Assembly (NCBI RefSeq): GCF_031432425.1
Contig: NZ_JAVKPH010000001.1
Span: 310,001-374,000 of the forward strand
Length of the DNA stretch: 64,000 bases
Source of the DNA: Ruixingdingia sedimenti
Lineage (GTDB): Bacteria > Pseudomonadota > Alphaproteobacteria > Rhodobacterales > Rhodobacteraceae
Direction: 5' to 3'
In this document: in pieces, positions 1-9,784 of the stretch
Layout: each line of letters opens with the position of its first letter
Position numbering within the stretch: position 1 is the stretch's first letter
Program-made: the position numbers and the translations under genes
Notes under the pieces: model-generated
Database searches by the model: none
The model's input: the letters and a program-made list of their open reading frames with translations, nothing else
What the model was told of the DNA's origin: nothing

Positions 1-1
1 T

Positions 2-1150
2 CTGCTGATCGACCGCGGCGTCGATGTGCTGATCGCCACCCCGGGCCGGCTGCTCGATCATTTCGAGCGCGGGAAACTGCTGCTGACCGGCGTGCAGATC
101 ATGGTGGTGGACGAGGCCGACCGGATGCTCGACATGGGCTTCATCCCCGACATCGAACGCATCTTCCAACTGACCCCCTTCACCCGGCAGACGCTGTTCT
201 TCAGCGCCACCATGGCGCCGGAAATCGAGCGGATCACCAACACCTTCCTGACCAACCCCGCCAAGATCGAGGTGGCGCGGCAGGCCACCACGTCAGAGAC
301 CATCGAACAGCGGCTGGTCGCCTTCGCCCCCTCGCGGCGTGACCGGGCGTTCGGGGAAAAGCGCGCCATGCTGCGCGCGCTGATCACCGCAGAGGGCGAG
401 GGCTGCACCAACGCGATCATCTTCTGCAACCGCAAGATGGATGTGGATGTGGTCGCCAAGTCGCTGAAGGCGCACGGTTTCAACGCCGCCCCCATCCATG
501 GCGACCTGGACCAGAGCCAGCGGATGCGCACGCTGGACGATTTCCGCGAGGGCACGCTGCGGCTTCTGGTGGCCAGCGACGTGGCGGCGCGCGGGCTCGA
601 CATTCCGGCGGTCAGCCATGTGTTCAACTTCGACGTGCCGAGCCATTCCGAGGATTACGTCCACCGCATCGGCCGCACGGGCCGCGCGGGCCGCAAGGGC
701 GTGGCCGTGACCATCGCCACCCCGGCGGACGACAAGTACCTGGGCCAGATCGAGGCGCTGATCAAGCGCGAGATCCCCCGCGCCCCGGTGCCCGAGATCA
801 CCTTCGACGACCGCCCCGACCGCGGCGACCGCCCGGCGCGCGGCCGGCACGGCGACCGGGACCGGGACCGGGATCGCCCGGCCCGGGGGGAACGCAGCGA
901 CCGGCGCACCGCCCCGCGCACCGAACCGCAGCAGCAACCCGTTGCCGCCCCGGCGCCTGCCCCGCAACCCGCCGCCGAGGACACCCCGCGCCCGCCGCGC
1001 CGCGACGACCGCCGCCGCGACAGCCGGCACGACCGCGACGACACGCCCGTGGTGGGCATGGGCGACCACATGCCGGAATTCCTGACCCGCAGCTTCGCCC
1101 GCCCGGCCGCCGTCAATGCGGAACCGGACACGGAAACCGCCGCGGGCTGA
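2..1150 (+). CDS. DEAD-box ATP-dependent RNA helicase, RhlE-like (5' end outside window)
   Basis: The reading frame is already open at the first bases, so the N-terminus (Q motif and Walker A) lies outside. Visible helicase motifs in order are ATPGRLLD (Ib), VDEADRMLDMGF (II, the DEAD box), FFSAT (III), RLLVASDVAARGLD (V) and HRIGRTGRAGR (VI). These define an SF2 DEAD-box RNA unwinding enzyme. After the second RecA domain comes a tail of about 110 residues rich in Arg, Asp, Pro and Ala, with RD/DR runs, typical of RhlE-type proteins and probably unstructured RNA-binding sequence. Such helicases act in ribosome assembly and RNA turnover. The gene converges on rnj and is followed by a strong terminator. 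The exact paralogue (rhlE or another) cannot be told from a partial sequence. Confidence 0.9.
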   Translation: MLIDRGVDVLIATPGRLLDHFERGKLLLTGVQIMVVDEADRMLDMGFIPDIERIFQLTPFTRQTLFFSATMAPEIERITNTFLTNPAKIEVARQATTSETIEQRLVAFAPSRRDRAFGEKRAMLRALITAEGEGCTNAIIFCNRKMDVDVVAKSLKAHGFNAAPIHGDLDQSQRMRTLDDFREGTLRLLVASDVAARGLDIPAVSHVFNFDVPSHSEDYVHRIGRTGRAGRKGVAVTIATPADDKYLGQIEALIKREIPRAPVPEITFDDRPDRGDRPARGRHGDRDRDRDRPARGERSDRRTAPRTEPQQQPVAAPAPAPQPAAEDTPRPPRRDDRRRDSRHDRDDTPVVGMGDHMPEFLTRSFARPAAVNAEPDTETAAG

Positions 1151-1172
1151 CATCGGCAAGGATCGGAAAGCC

Positions 1173-1204
1173 AAAGGGGGCAGCCGCAATGGCCGCCCCC
1201 TTTT
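1173..1204 (+). terminator. Rho-independent terminator after the DEAD-box helicase gene
   Basis: AAAGGGGGC and GCCCCCTTT form the outer stem, with an inner GCC/GGC stem around GCAAT and a T run at the end. It lies 22 bases after the helicase stop codon. Confidence 0.85.
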
Positions 1205-1477
1205 CGCATTCCGGCAGCGGATGGCGGTGCCGGGCGGGAACAGGAAACGCACCGCGTTTCCCCCGCCCGTTCGCGCGAGGCTGTCGTTAGGGGCGGAGAT
1301 GCCGGGAACACCGGCTAGGCCAGCGCCTGCCCCGGCGGGCGAGTAGCGCCCGCCATGGGCGAGGCGGGCGCTGGCCGGGGGGCTTTGAGCCCCCGGCCGG
1401 GGCAACTCCATCTGCATCGCTATGGCGAAGGCACGCGCCTTCGCCAGCCCGGCGGCGGGATCGAATGCCGATCCGCC
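1205..1477. other. Gene-free convergent gap with GC hairpins
   Basis: I see no credible gene between the helicase terminator and the rnj stop codon. The stretch holds two strong hairpins: GGCGGGC/GCCCGCC at about 1334-1354, and a stem of GGCCGGGGG type at 1373-1398 that could end the minus-strand nuo-rnj transcript. Bases at about 1240-1272 resemble bases at about 41158-41190. Confidence 0.6.
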
Positions 1478-3151
1478 CTACCCTTCGGCCAAGCGGCTGA
1501 CCACCACCGTCACCTCGGGCTTCTTGCCGATTTCCTCCATCGTCACCTGCCGCACGACGCGGCGGATGGCGTCGTCCAGCCGGCCGTCGTCGCGCAGGAT
1601 CTTGGCGGGCACGGTTTCGAGGAACCCGGCCAGTTCCTCCTCCAGCGCCGCCAGCAGCGCGCGGCCGGTGCGCCCGTTTTCCGGCAGGCCGTCGATCTCG
1701 GCCCAGGGCTCGCCCAGGGGCTCGTCGCCTTCGTCGAGGATCAGCGTCACCAGCACATGGCCGTTCAGCGCCAGCCGGATCCGGTCGCGCACCACGCCGT
1801 CCAGCGCCCCGATCAGGACCGAGCCGTCCAGATAGATGCGGCCCGTTTCGATATATTCCACGACCTCGGGCAGATCGCCGGTCAGGTCCAGCATCATGCC
1901 GTTGGTCGCGACCTCGGCCGCGATCCCCGCCGCCTCTGCCAACCGGGCATGTTCGCGCAGGTGGCGGTGTTCGCCATGCTGCGGGATCAGCATCGCGGGC
2001 CGGACCAGCGCATGCATCCGTTGCAGGTCGGGCCGGTTGGCATGGCCCGACACGTGATAGAGCCCGTCATGGTCGTCGACCAGTTCGACCCCCAGTTCGG
2101 AAAAGGCGTTCATCACCCGGATCACGTCGCGTTCGTTGCCCGGGATGGTGCGGGACGAGAACAGGAAGGTGTCGCCCTCTTTCATCTCCAGCCCCAGATA
2201 CTTGCCGCGCGACAGCTGTGCGGTGGCGGCGCGGCGTTCGCCCTGGCTGCCGGTGACGATCAGCATCAGGTTGCCGCGCGGCAGTTCCAGCGCATCCTCG
2301 GGGCTGATGGTGCGGGGAAAATCGGTCAGGATGCCGGTTTCCACCCCCACCCCGATCATCTTGCGCATCGCCCGCCCCAGAAGACAGACCGACCGGCCCG
2401 CGGCCACCCCCGCCTCTGCCAGCGTGCGCACCCGCGCGATGTTCGAGGCGAAGGTGGTCGCCGCCACCATGCCGCGCGCGCCCGCGATCAGTTCGTGCAG
2501 CGGGCCGGTCAGCAGCGATTCCGACCGGCCGGGGTGATGCGAGAACACGTTGGTGGAATCGCAGGTCAGCACCTTGACGCCCTCGGCGCCGATGGCCGCG
2601 AACATCTCTGCGTCGAAAGGCTCGCCCACGCCCGGGGCGGTGTCGATCTTGAAATCGCCCGAATGCAGGATCCGGCCCGCCGGCGTCTCGATCAGCAGGC
2701 TCGCGCTTTCGGGGATGGAATGGCTGATCGGCAGGAACTGCACCCGGAAGGGGCCGGCCTCGATCCATTCGGGGCGCGCGGCATGGATCTGCACCACGAC
2801 CGGGTCCTGGCCCTGTTCTTCCAGCTTCATCTGCGCCAGCCGCCCGGTAAAGCGGCGCGCATGCACCGGCGCGCGCAGTTTCGGCCACAGATGGCCGAGC
2901 GCGCCCACGTGATCCTCGTGCCCGTGGGTGATGAAGATGCCCTCGATCCGGTCGGCGCGTTCGGCCAACCAGTCCACCGCCGGCATGATCAGATCGACCC
3001 CCGGGGTGGTGTCCATGTCGGGGAAGGTCACGCCAAGATCGACGACGATGAGCCGCTCGCGGTCCTCGGGCCCGTAGCCGTAGACGTAGCAGTTCATGCC
3101 GATCTCGCCCGCGCCGCCGAGGGGCAGATAGATCAGCCGCTGTTTGGTCAT
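1478..3151 (-). CDS. rnj: Ribonuclease J (metallo-beta-lactamase/beta-CASP RNase)
   Basis: 557 aa starting MTKQRLIYLPLGGAGEIGMN, the standard RNase J opening. The metal-binding motif THGHEDH is at residues 75-81, and the beta-lactamase core, beta-CASP insert and C-terminal domain follow at normal family length. RNase J is a 5'-3' exonuclease and endonuclease that replaces or supplements RNase E in RNA maturation and decay in alphaproteobacteria. The start overlaps the coaX stop as ATGA, so it is translationally coupled. It is the last gene of the nuo-birA-coaX-rnj run. A longer open frame extends upstream through coaX, but the alignable protein begins here. Confidence 0.95.
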   Translation of the reverse strand: MTKQRLIYLPLGGAGEIGMNCYVYGYGPEDRERLIVVDLGVTFPDMDTTPGVDLIMPAVDWLAERADRIEGIFITHGHEDHVGALGHLWPKLRAPVHARRFTGRLAQMKLEEQGQDPVVVQIHAARPEWIEAGPFRVQFLPISHSIPESASLLIETPAGRILHSGDFKIDTAPGVGEPFDAEMFAAIGAEGVKVLTCDSTNVFSHHPGRSESLLTGPLHELIAGARGMVAATTFASNIARVRTLAEAGVAAGRSVCLLGRAMRKMIGVGVETGILTDFPRTISPEDALELPRGNLMLIVTGSQGERRAATAQLSRGKYLGLEMKEGDTFLFSSRTIPGNERDVIRVMNAFSELGVELVDDHDGLYHVSGHANRPDLQRMHALVRPAMLIPQHGEHRHLREHARLAEAAGIAAEVATNGMMLDLTGDLPEVVEYIETGRIYLDGSVLIGALDGVVRDRIRLALNGHVLVTLILDEGDEPLGEPWAEIDGLPENGRTGRALLAALEEELAGFLETVPAKILRDDGRLDDAIRRVVRQVTMEEIGKKPEVTVVVSRLAEG

Positions 3152-3927
3152 GCGTTTTCCAGTTCCATGTTGTAGCGATGGATGAGCACCAGACCATGCA
3201 TGGTCAGGTCGTCCTCCACCGAGTCGAAGACGGTCGTGCCCTGATCGAACAGGGGGGCGAGCCCCCCGGTGGCGATAACCTTCATCGGGCGGTCGCGTTC
3301 CTGCCGGATCTGCCGCACGATGCCCTCGACCAGGCCGATATAGCCCCAATACACGCCCGACTGCATGCAGGCCACCGTATTCGTGCCGATCACATGGTCG
3401 GGCCGGGTGATGTCGACATGGGGCAGTGCGGCGGCCGCGGCATGCAGCGCCTCCAGCGACAGGTTGACGCCCGGCGCGATCACGCCGCCGATATAGGCGC
3501 CGTCGCTGTCCACCACGTCGAAGGTGGTGGCGGTGCCGAAATCGACCACGATCAGGTTGCCGCCATGCCGGTCGAAGGCGCTGGCGGTGTTGACCAGCCG
3601 GTCCGGGCCCACCGTGGTGCCCTGATCCACCCGCGGCGGATGCGGCAGCGCGCATTCCGGCTTGCCCACCACGCGCGGGCGGCAGTCGAAATAGCGGTTG
3701 CACAGGACGCGCAGGTTGAACACCACCCGCGGCACGGTGGACGAGATGATCGCCTCGGATACGTTCAGTTCCAGCCGGTTGAGCCCGATCAGCGACGACA
3801 GCCAGACGAAATATTCATCCGCCGTGCGCCGGTGGTCGGTGGCGATCCGCCAGGTGGCCAGAAACCGGCTGCCGTCCCAGATGGAAAACACCGTGTTCGT
3901 ATTGCCGCAGTCGATCGCCAGAAGCAT
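3148..3927 (-). CDS. coaX: Type III pantothenate kinase
   Basis: 259 aa. It begins MLLAIDCGNTNTVFSIWDG, with the acidic residue and GNTNT phosphate loop of the ASKHA fold. The GPDRLVN motif and the LIVVDFGTATTFD segment with its catalytic-site Asp are both present. The enzyme phosphorylates pantothenate, the first step of CoA synthesis. Normal family length. It overlaps rnj by ATGA and sits 18 bases after birA. The birA-coaX-rnj order behind nuoN is a conserved Rhodobacterales arrangement, as far as I know. Confidence 0.95.
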   Translation of the reverse strand: MLLAIDCGNTNTVFSIWDGSRFLATWRIATDHRRTADEYFVWLSSLIGLNRLELNVSEAIISSTVPRVVFNLRVLCNRYFDCRPRVVGKPECALPHPPRVDQGTTVGPDRLVNTASAFDRHGGNLIVVDFGTATTFDVVDSDGAYIGGVIAPGVNLSLEALHAAAAALPHVDITRPDHVIGTNTVACMQSGVYWGYIGLVEGIVRQIRQERDRPMKVIATGGLAPLFDQGTTVFDSVEDDLTMHGLVLIHRYNMELENA

Positions 3928-3945
3928 GTGCCCCCCTTCCCCCGG

Positions 3946-4701
3946 TCAGAAAAAGACCTCGGCCGCCGGGATGGTGTCCACCCCCGCGGCGGTGCGCAGG
4001 ATCAGCGCCCCCTGCGCGTCGATACCCTCGAAGATGCCCTGCCGCTCGGCCGTGCCGGTGCGGGCGCGGATCGGTTCCCCCAGGCGCGCGGCATGGGCCA
4101 GCCATTCGGCGCGCAGGGGCGCGAAGCCTTCGGTTTCCAGCCGGGCCTGCCAGCGGGCAAGGGCGGGGGCGAGCGCGTCCAGCAATGCCTCGGGCGCGAT
4201 GCGCAACCCGGTTTCCTCCAGCACCGAAACGGGGCGCAAGGCACCGGGTTCGACGGCGCCGGGGTCGGGGGCGGCGATCAGGTTGACGCCGATGCCGATG
4301 GCCAGATGCGCGACCCCGCGCCCCTGCCCCACGCTTTCCAGCAGGATCCCGGCCATCTTGCCGCCGTTCAGCAGCACATCGTTGGGCCATTTCAGCGCAA
4401 AGACCTGCGGCAGCCCGGTCAGCCCCGCCAGCGCCTCGCGCAGCGCCAATGCCACGGCAAAGCTCAGCAGCGCGACCCGGTCGGGCGGGCCTTCGGGATG
4501 CAGCAGCAGGGTGGCGTGGAAATTGCCGCGCGGGCTGACCCAGGGGCGCCCGCGCCGGCCGCGGCCCCCGGTCTGGAACCCGGCAAGGATCCAGCAGGGG
4601 CCCGCGCCCGAGGCCGCCAGACGCGCGGCCTCGGCATTGGTGCTGTCGACCTCGGCCAGCAGGCGCCGGCCGATGCCTTCGGGCCAGGGGTCAGCGGACA
4701 A
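3946..4701 (-). CDS. birA: Biotin--[acetyl-CoA-carboxylase] ligase, monofunctional
   Basis: 251 aa. It has EVDSTNAEAARLA near the N-terminus, the GFQTGGRGRRGRPW loop (residues 41-54) that binds biotinyl-5'-AMP, and the KWPNDVLLNGGKMAGIL motif. The enzyme attaches biotin to biotin-dependent carboxylases. There is no N-terminal helix-turn-helix domain, so it is the group I form that does not act as a biotin repressor. The best start is a TTG at 4701 that lies inside the end of nuoN (11-base overlap), which suggests coupling. I see no good ribosome binding site, and the N-terminal residues are therefore uncertain. Confidence 0.92.
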   Translation of the reverse strand: MSADPWPEGIGRRLLAEVDSTNAEAARLAASGAGPCWILAGFQTGGRGRRGRPWVSPRGNFHATLLLHPEGPPDRVALLSFAVALALREALAGLTGLPQVFALKWPNDVLLNGGKMAGILLESVGQGRGVAHLAIGIGVNLIAAPDPGAVEPGALRPVSVLEETGLRIAPEALLDALAPALARWQARLETEGFAPLRAEWLAHAARLGEPIRARTGTAERQGIFEGIDAQGALILRTAAGVDTIPAAEVFF

Positions 4702-6124
4702 GCGCGTCGGCCGCCAGCGCGGCGAGCGGTTCGATCCCGAAGAGGTTGACCACCCCCACCAGCATCACCAGGGCCGATACCATCAGCATCGCCCATTGCA
4801 CCGGCACCATCGGCGCCTCGACCGCGCCCTCCTTGCCGAAATACATCAGATAGACGATGCGGATGTAATAGAACGCCCCGATGACCGACGACACCACCCC
4901 GGCCACGGCCAGCCACGCCATCCCCGCATCCACCGCCGCCATCAGCACGGCATATTTGGCGAAGAACCCGAGGAAGGGCGGCACGCCGGCAAGGCTGAAC
5001 ATCAGCACCAGCACCGCCAGCGCCTTGGTGGGTTCGTTGCGGTGGAACTGGCCGAGGCTCACGATGTCGGCCACGGGCCGGCCGTCGCGTTCCATCGACA
5101 GGATGAAGGCGAAGGTGCCCACGTTCATGGCGACATAGATCACCATGTAGAGCAGCATCGACTGCACCCCCGCCGCGGTGCCCGCGGCAAGGCCCACCAG
5201 CGCAAAGCCCATATGCGCGATCGAGGAATAGGCCATCAGGCGCTTGATGTCGCGCTGCCCGATGGCGGCGATGGCGCCGACGAACATCGACACCACGGCC
5301 AGCGCCGCGATCACCTGGCTCCAGTCGCCGGGGATCGCGCCGAAGGCGTCGAAGGCCAGCCGCGCGATCAGCGCCATCGCCGCCACCTTGGGCGCGGTGG
5401 CGAAGAAGGCCGTGACCGGCGTGGGCGAGCCTTCGTAGACATCCGGCGTCCACATGTGGAAGGGCGCGGCAGAGATCTTGAACGCCAGCCCCGCCAGCAT
5501 GAACACCAGCCCGAACAGAAGGCCGAGCGGCACGCCCTCGCCCACGACCGACAGGATGCCGGTGAACAGCGTCGTGCCCGCATAGCCATAGGTCAGCGAG
5601 GCGCCATAGAGCAGCAGGCCCGAGGACAGCGAGCCGAGCACGAAATACTTCAGCCCCGCCTCGCTCGACCGCGCGCTGTCGCGCCGCAGCGCCGCCACGA
5701 TGTAGAGCGCGAGCGATTGCAGCTCCAGCCCCAGATAGAGCGACATCAGATCGCCCGCCGAGACCATGAGCATCATCCCCACCACCGCCAGCGCGACCAG
5801 CAGCGGAAACTCGAACCGCCCCAGACCCCGGCGGATCAGGTAGTCCTTGCTCATCACCAGCACCGCGGCGGCAGAGATCAGCACCGCCACCTTGGCGAAG
5901 CGCGCGAAGGCGTCATCGACGAACATGCCGCCGAAGGCGGTGCGCGCCCCCGGTTCGGCCGCGCCGATCCAGAAGGCCAGCACCAGGAACAGCCCCGCGG
6001 TGCCCCAGATCAGCGCGGGCGTCAGCGCGTCGCGCCCGGTATAGACGGCCACCAGCAGCGCCACCATCGCATAGAGGGCAAGCACGAACTCCGGCAGGAT
6101 GATCGAGAAATCGGCGGCGGTCAT
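4691..6124 (-). CDS. nuoN: NADH-quinone oxidoreductase subunit N
   Basis: 477 aa, a polytopic membrane protein of the Mrp antiporter-like family with about 14 hydrophobic helices. Recognisable segments include DLMSLYLGLELQSLALYIVAAL and the broken-helix region FKISAAPFHMWTPDVYEGSPTPVTAFF, which carries the conserved Lys and His of the proton channel. NuoN is one of the three large proton-pumping subunits in the membrane arm of complex I. It is the last nuo gene and starts 12 bases after nuoM. birA begins inside its 3' end. Confidence 0.97.
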   Translation of the reverse strand: MTAADFSIILPEFVLALYAMVALLVAVYTGRDALTPALIWGTAGLFLVLAFWIGAAEPGARTAFGGMFVDDAFARFAKVAVLISAAAVLVMSKDYLIRRGLGRFEFPLLVALAVVGMMLMVSAGDLMSLYLGLELQSLALYIVAALRRDSARSSEAGLKYFVLGSLSSGLLLYGASLTYGYAGTTLFTGILSVVGEGVPLGLLFGLVFMLAGLAFKISAAPFHMWTPDVYEGSPTPVTAFFATAPKVAAMALIARLAFDAFGAIPGDWSQVIAALAVVSMFVGAIAAIGQRDIKRLMAYSSIAHMGFALVGLAAGTAAGVQSMLLYMVIYVAMNVGTFAFILSMERDGRPVADIVSLGQFHRNEPTKALAVLVLMFSLAGVPPFLGFFAKYAVLMAAVDAGMAWLAVAGVVSSVIGAFYYIRIVYLMYFGKEGAVEAPMVPVQWAMLMVSALVMLVGVVNLFGIEPLAALAADALVR

Positions 6125-6136
6125 CGCGGCCTCTCC

Positions 6137-7675
6137 TTAGTGCATGGCCAGCCGGTTGCCCGCATCTGCGGGCACCGCGGCCTGGTAGTCGGTGACGAGC
6201 GCGCTGACCGAGGGGCCGATGATATCGGTCACGAGGCTCGGGTAAACGCCCAGAAGCAGGGTCATCGCGACCAGCGGCGCAAAGATCGCCCGTTCGCGCG
6301 CGGTCATGTCGGTGATGGTGCGCAGGCTTTCCTTGATCAGGTCGCCGAACACCACCCGGCGGTAAAGCCAGAGCGCATAGGACGCCGACAGGATCACCCC
6401 GGTCGCGGCGACAAGGGCCACCCAGGTGTTGACCTGGAACACGCCCATGATCGTCAGGAATTCGCCGATGAACCCACTGGTCCCCGGCAGGCCCACGTTC
6501 GCCATGGTGAACAGCATGAAGATCAGCGCATAGGCGGGCATGCGGTTCACCAGCCCGCCATAGGCGTCGATGTCGCGCGTGTGCATCCGGTCGTAAATCA
6601 CGCCGACGCAGAGGAACAGCGCACCGGACACGAAGCCGTGGCTGAGCATCTGGAAGATCGCGCCGTCGATGCCCTGCTGGTTCGCCGCAAAGATCCCCAT
6701 CGTCACATAGCCCATATGGGCGACGGACGAATAGGCGATCAGCTTTTTCATGTCGCTCTGCGCCAGCGCGACCAGCGAGGTATAGACGATGGCGATCGCC
6801 GACAGCCACAGCACCAGCGGCGCCAGCAGGTCGGAGGCGACGGGGAACATCGGCAGGCTGAAGCGCAGGAAGCCATAGCCCCCCATCTTCAGCAGGATCG
6901 CCGCCAGCACCACCGACCCGGCGGTCGGCGCCTGCACGTGCGCGTCGGGCAGCCAAGTGTGCACCGGCCACATCGGCATCTTCACCGCGAAGCTGGCAAA
7001 GAACGCCAGCCACAGCAGCGTCTGCACCCCCCCGGCGATCTGCCAGCCCATCAGGCTGATCGGGCCCGCGTCGAACTGGTGGTTCAGCAGCGCCACGATG
7101 TCGGTGGTGCCCGCCTGCACATACATGGCGATCATCGCCACCAGCATCAGCACCGAGCCGAGGAAGGTATAAAGGAAGAACTTGAACGCCGCATAGATGC
7201 GGTCCTTGCCGCCCCAGATGCCGATGATCAGGAACATCGGGATCAGCCCGGCCTCGAAGAAGAGGTAGAAGAGCACCAGATCCAGCGCCACGAACACGCC
7301 GATCATCAGCGTTTCCAGCACCAGGAAGGCGATCATGTATTCCTTGACCCGCGTTTCCACGTTCCAGCAGGCGGCGATGGTCAGCGGCATCAGGAAGGTG
7401 GTCAGCATCACGAACAGGACCGAGATCCCGTCCACCCCCAGCTTGTAGCGCAGGCCGAAGATCCATTCCCGGTCCTCGACGAACTGAAAGCCCGTGTCGG
7501 CGGGGTCGAAGCCCGCCAGCAGGAACAGCGACACCACGAAGGTCGCCGTGGTCGCCAGCAGCGCCAGCCACTTGGCGTTGCGCTGCGCCGCCGCGTCGTC
7601 GCCGCGCAGGAACAGCGCCAGGATCAGCGCCGCGACCAGCGGGATGAAGGTGATGATCGAAAGAAGGTTTGCCAT
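6137..7675 (-). CDS. nuoM: NADH-quinone oxidoreductase subunit M
   Basis: 512 aa, antiporter-like proton-pumping subunit of the membrane arm. It contains the family region [38 protein letters not shown] with the channel Lys and His. [22 protein letters not shown]-like sequence ([11 protein letters not shown]) carries the conserved Glu. Length is normal. It starts 11 bases downstream of nuoL with no overlap, in the same operon. Confidence 0.97.
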   Translation of the reverse strand: [512 protein letters not shown]

Positions 7676-7686
7676 GATCTACGCCC

Positions 7687-9780
7687 TCACTGCCCGCTTG
7701 CCAGCGTCATCCAGGTGACGAGGACGACGATCCCCAACACCATCGCGAAGGCATAATGGAACACATAGCCCGACTGCGCCCGCCCCGCGAGCCGCGTGAG
7801 GAAGGGCACGATGCCCAACGCCAGCCCGTTGATGCCGCCGTCGATCACATTGCCGTCGCCCCGCCGCCACAGGAACCCGCCGAGCCATTTCGCCGGACGC
7901 ACGAAGATCCAGTCGTAAAGCTCGTCGAAATACCACTTGTTGAGCAGGAAGAGGTAAAGCGGCCGTTGCGCCGCCGCCAGCCTGCCGGGCAGGTCGGGAC
8001 GGCGGATGTACATCTGGATCGCCAGCAGAAGGCCGACCAGCATCGCGATGAAGGGCGAGACCTTGACCCAGACCGGCACGTAATGCGCATCGTGCAGCAC
8101 GTGGTTGTCGGGATGCATGAAGATCGCGCCTTTCGGGGCCACCGGGCCATGGGCCGCCGCTGCGGCATGGCCGCCTTCGGCCGCGCCTTCCCCGGTCTGG
8201 CCCGCGTCATGGGACACCGCGGCCTCCATCCCGAACCAGTTGCGCACCGCTTCTTCCTTGCCGAAGAACACGTTGTACCACAGCATCCCCGAGAACACCG
8301 CGCCAAGCGCCAGCACGCCGAGCGGGATCAGCATCACCGCGGGGCTTTCGTGCGGCTCGTGGTGGTGGTCGTCATGCCCATGCGCATCATGCCCATGATG
8401 CCCGTGCCCATGCGCCCGGCTTTCGCCGAAGAAGGTCATGAACATCAGCCGCCAGGAATAGAACGAGGTCATCCCCGCCGCGATCACCAGCAGCCAGAAG
8501 GCGTAGGAGGACCCGACATAGGCGCTCTCGATCACCGCGTCCTTGGACAGGAAGCCGGCGAAACCGAAATGCGTCAGCGGGATGCCCACGCCGGTGATGG
8601 CCAGCGTGCCGATCATCATCGCCCAGAAGGTATAGGGGATCTTCTTGCGCAGCCCGCCGAAGTTCCGCAGGTCCTGTTCGTGATGCGTGGCATGGATGAC
8701 GGACCCCGCGCCAAGGAACAGCATCGCCTTGAAGAACGCATGCGTGAACAGGTGGAACATGGCGACCGAATAGACGCCCACGCCCGCGGCCACGAACATG
8801 TAGCCAAGCTGCGAACAGGTCGAATAGGCGATCACGCGCTTGATGTCGTTCTGCACCAGACCCACGGTCGCGGCAAAGAACGCCGTCGTCGCGCCGATCA
8901 CCACGATGAAGGCGGTGGCGGCATCGGCATATTCATAGATCGGCGACATGCGGCAGACGAGGAACACCCCCGCCGTCACCATCGTCGCGGCGTGGATCAG
9001 CGCCGACACCGGGGTCGGGCCTTCCATCGCGTCGGGCAACCAGGTGTGCAGGAACAGCTGCGCCGACTTGCCCATCGCGCCGATGAACAGCAGCACGCCC
9101 ACCACCTCGATCGCGTTCCAGTCGCGCCACAGGAACTGCAACTGCGTTTGCGCCAGTTCCGGCGCGGCGGCGAAGATCGCGTCGAAGCGCACCGAATCCG
9201 TCAGGAAGTAAAGCGCCGCGATGCCGAGAAGGAAGCCGAAGTCGCCCACCCGGTTGACGATGAACGCCTTGATCGCCGCCGCCGAGGCCGAAGGCTTGCG
9301 GTAGTAGAACCCGATCAGCAGGTAGGACGCGACCCCCACCCCTTCCCAGCCGAAGAACATCTGGATCAGGTTGTCGGCCGTCACCAGCATCAGCATGGCG
9401 AAGGTGAAGAACGACAGATAGGCGAAGAAGCGGGCCTTGTAATGCTCGCCCTCCTTCCAGTTGTCGTCATGCGCCATGTAGCCGAAGGAATAGAGGTGGA
9501 CGAGCGCCGAGACCGAGTTCACCACCACCAGCATGATCGCCGTCAGCCGGTCGAGCCGGATCGCCCATTCCGCGCCGAGGCTGCCCGACTCGATCCAGCG
9601 CAGGATCTGCACCGTCTCGGTATCCTGCCCGAGGGTCAGGAACACCACCCAGGACAGCGCCGCGGCGAGGAACACGAGCCCGGTGGTGATCACCTGCCCC
9701 GCCCGCTCGCCGATGAAGCGCCAGCCGAAACCGCAGATCAGCGCGCCCACCAGCGGCGCGAAGAGGATGATCGACGTCAT
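7687..9780 (-). CDS. nuoL: NADH-quinone oxidoreductase subunit L
   Basis: 697 aa, the distal antiporter-like subunit of complex I with its long C-terminal lateral helix. The channel region KSAQLFLHTWLPDAMEGPTPVSALIHAATMVTAGVFL and the GWEGVGVASYLLIGFY segment are typical. A loop near the middle of the C-terminal half is very rich in His (HGHGHHGHDAHGHDDHHHEPHE). This is common in alphaproteobacterial NuoL, and its role is unknown. It lies 4 bases after nuoK. Confidence 0.97.
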   Translation of the reverse strand: MTSIILFAPLVGALICGFGWRFIGERAGQVITTGLVFLAAALSWVVFLTLGQDTETVQILRWIESGSLGAEWAIRLDRLTAIMLVVVNSVSALVHLYSFGYMAHDDNWKEGEHYKARFFAYLSFFTFAMLMLVTADNLIQMFFGWEGVGVASYLLIGFYYRKPSASAAAIKAFIVNRVGDFGFLLGIAALYFLTDSVRFDAIFAAAPELAQTQLQFLWRDWNAIEVVGVLLFIGAMGKSAQLFLHTWLPDAMEGPTPVSALIHAATMVTAGVFLVCRMSPIYEYADAATAFIVVIGATTAFFAATVGLVQNDIKRVIAYSTCSQLGYMFVAAGVGVYSVAMFHLFTHAFFKAMLFLGAGSVIHATHHEQDLRNFGGLRKKIPYTFWAMMIGTLAITGVGIPLTHFGFAGFLSKDAVIESAYVGSSYAFWLLVIAAGMTSFYSWRLMFMTFFGESRAHGHGHHGHDAHGHDDHHHEPHESPAVMLIPLGVLALGAVFSGMLWYNVFFGKEEAVRNWFGMEAAVSHDAGQTGEGAAEGGHAAAAAHGPVAPKGAIFMHPDNHVLHDAHYVPVWVKVSPFIAMLVGLLLAIQMYIRRPDLPGRLAAAQRPLYLFLLNKWYFDELYDWIFVRPAKWLGGFLWRRGDGNVIDGGINGLALGIVPFLTRLAGRAQSGYVFHYAFAMVLGIVVLVTWMTLASGQ

Positions 9781-9784
9781 GATC

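Noticed and set aside
3698..7756. 1352-aa plus-strand open frame
   Set aside because: It is antisense to coaX, birA, nuoN and nuoM and is made of His/Gln/Arg/Asp-rich runs, the usual shadow of hydrophobic GC-rich genes read backwards.
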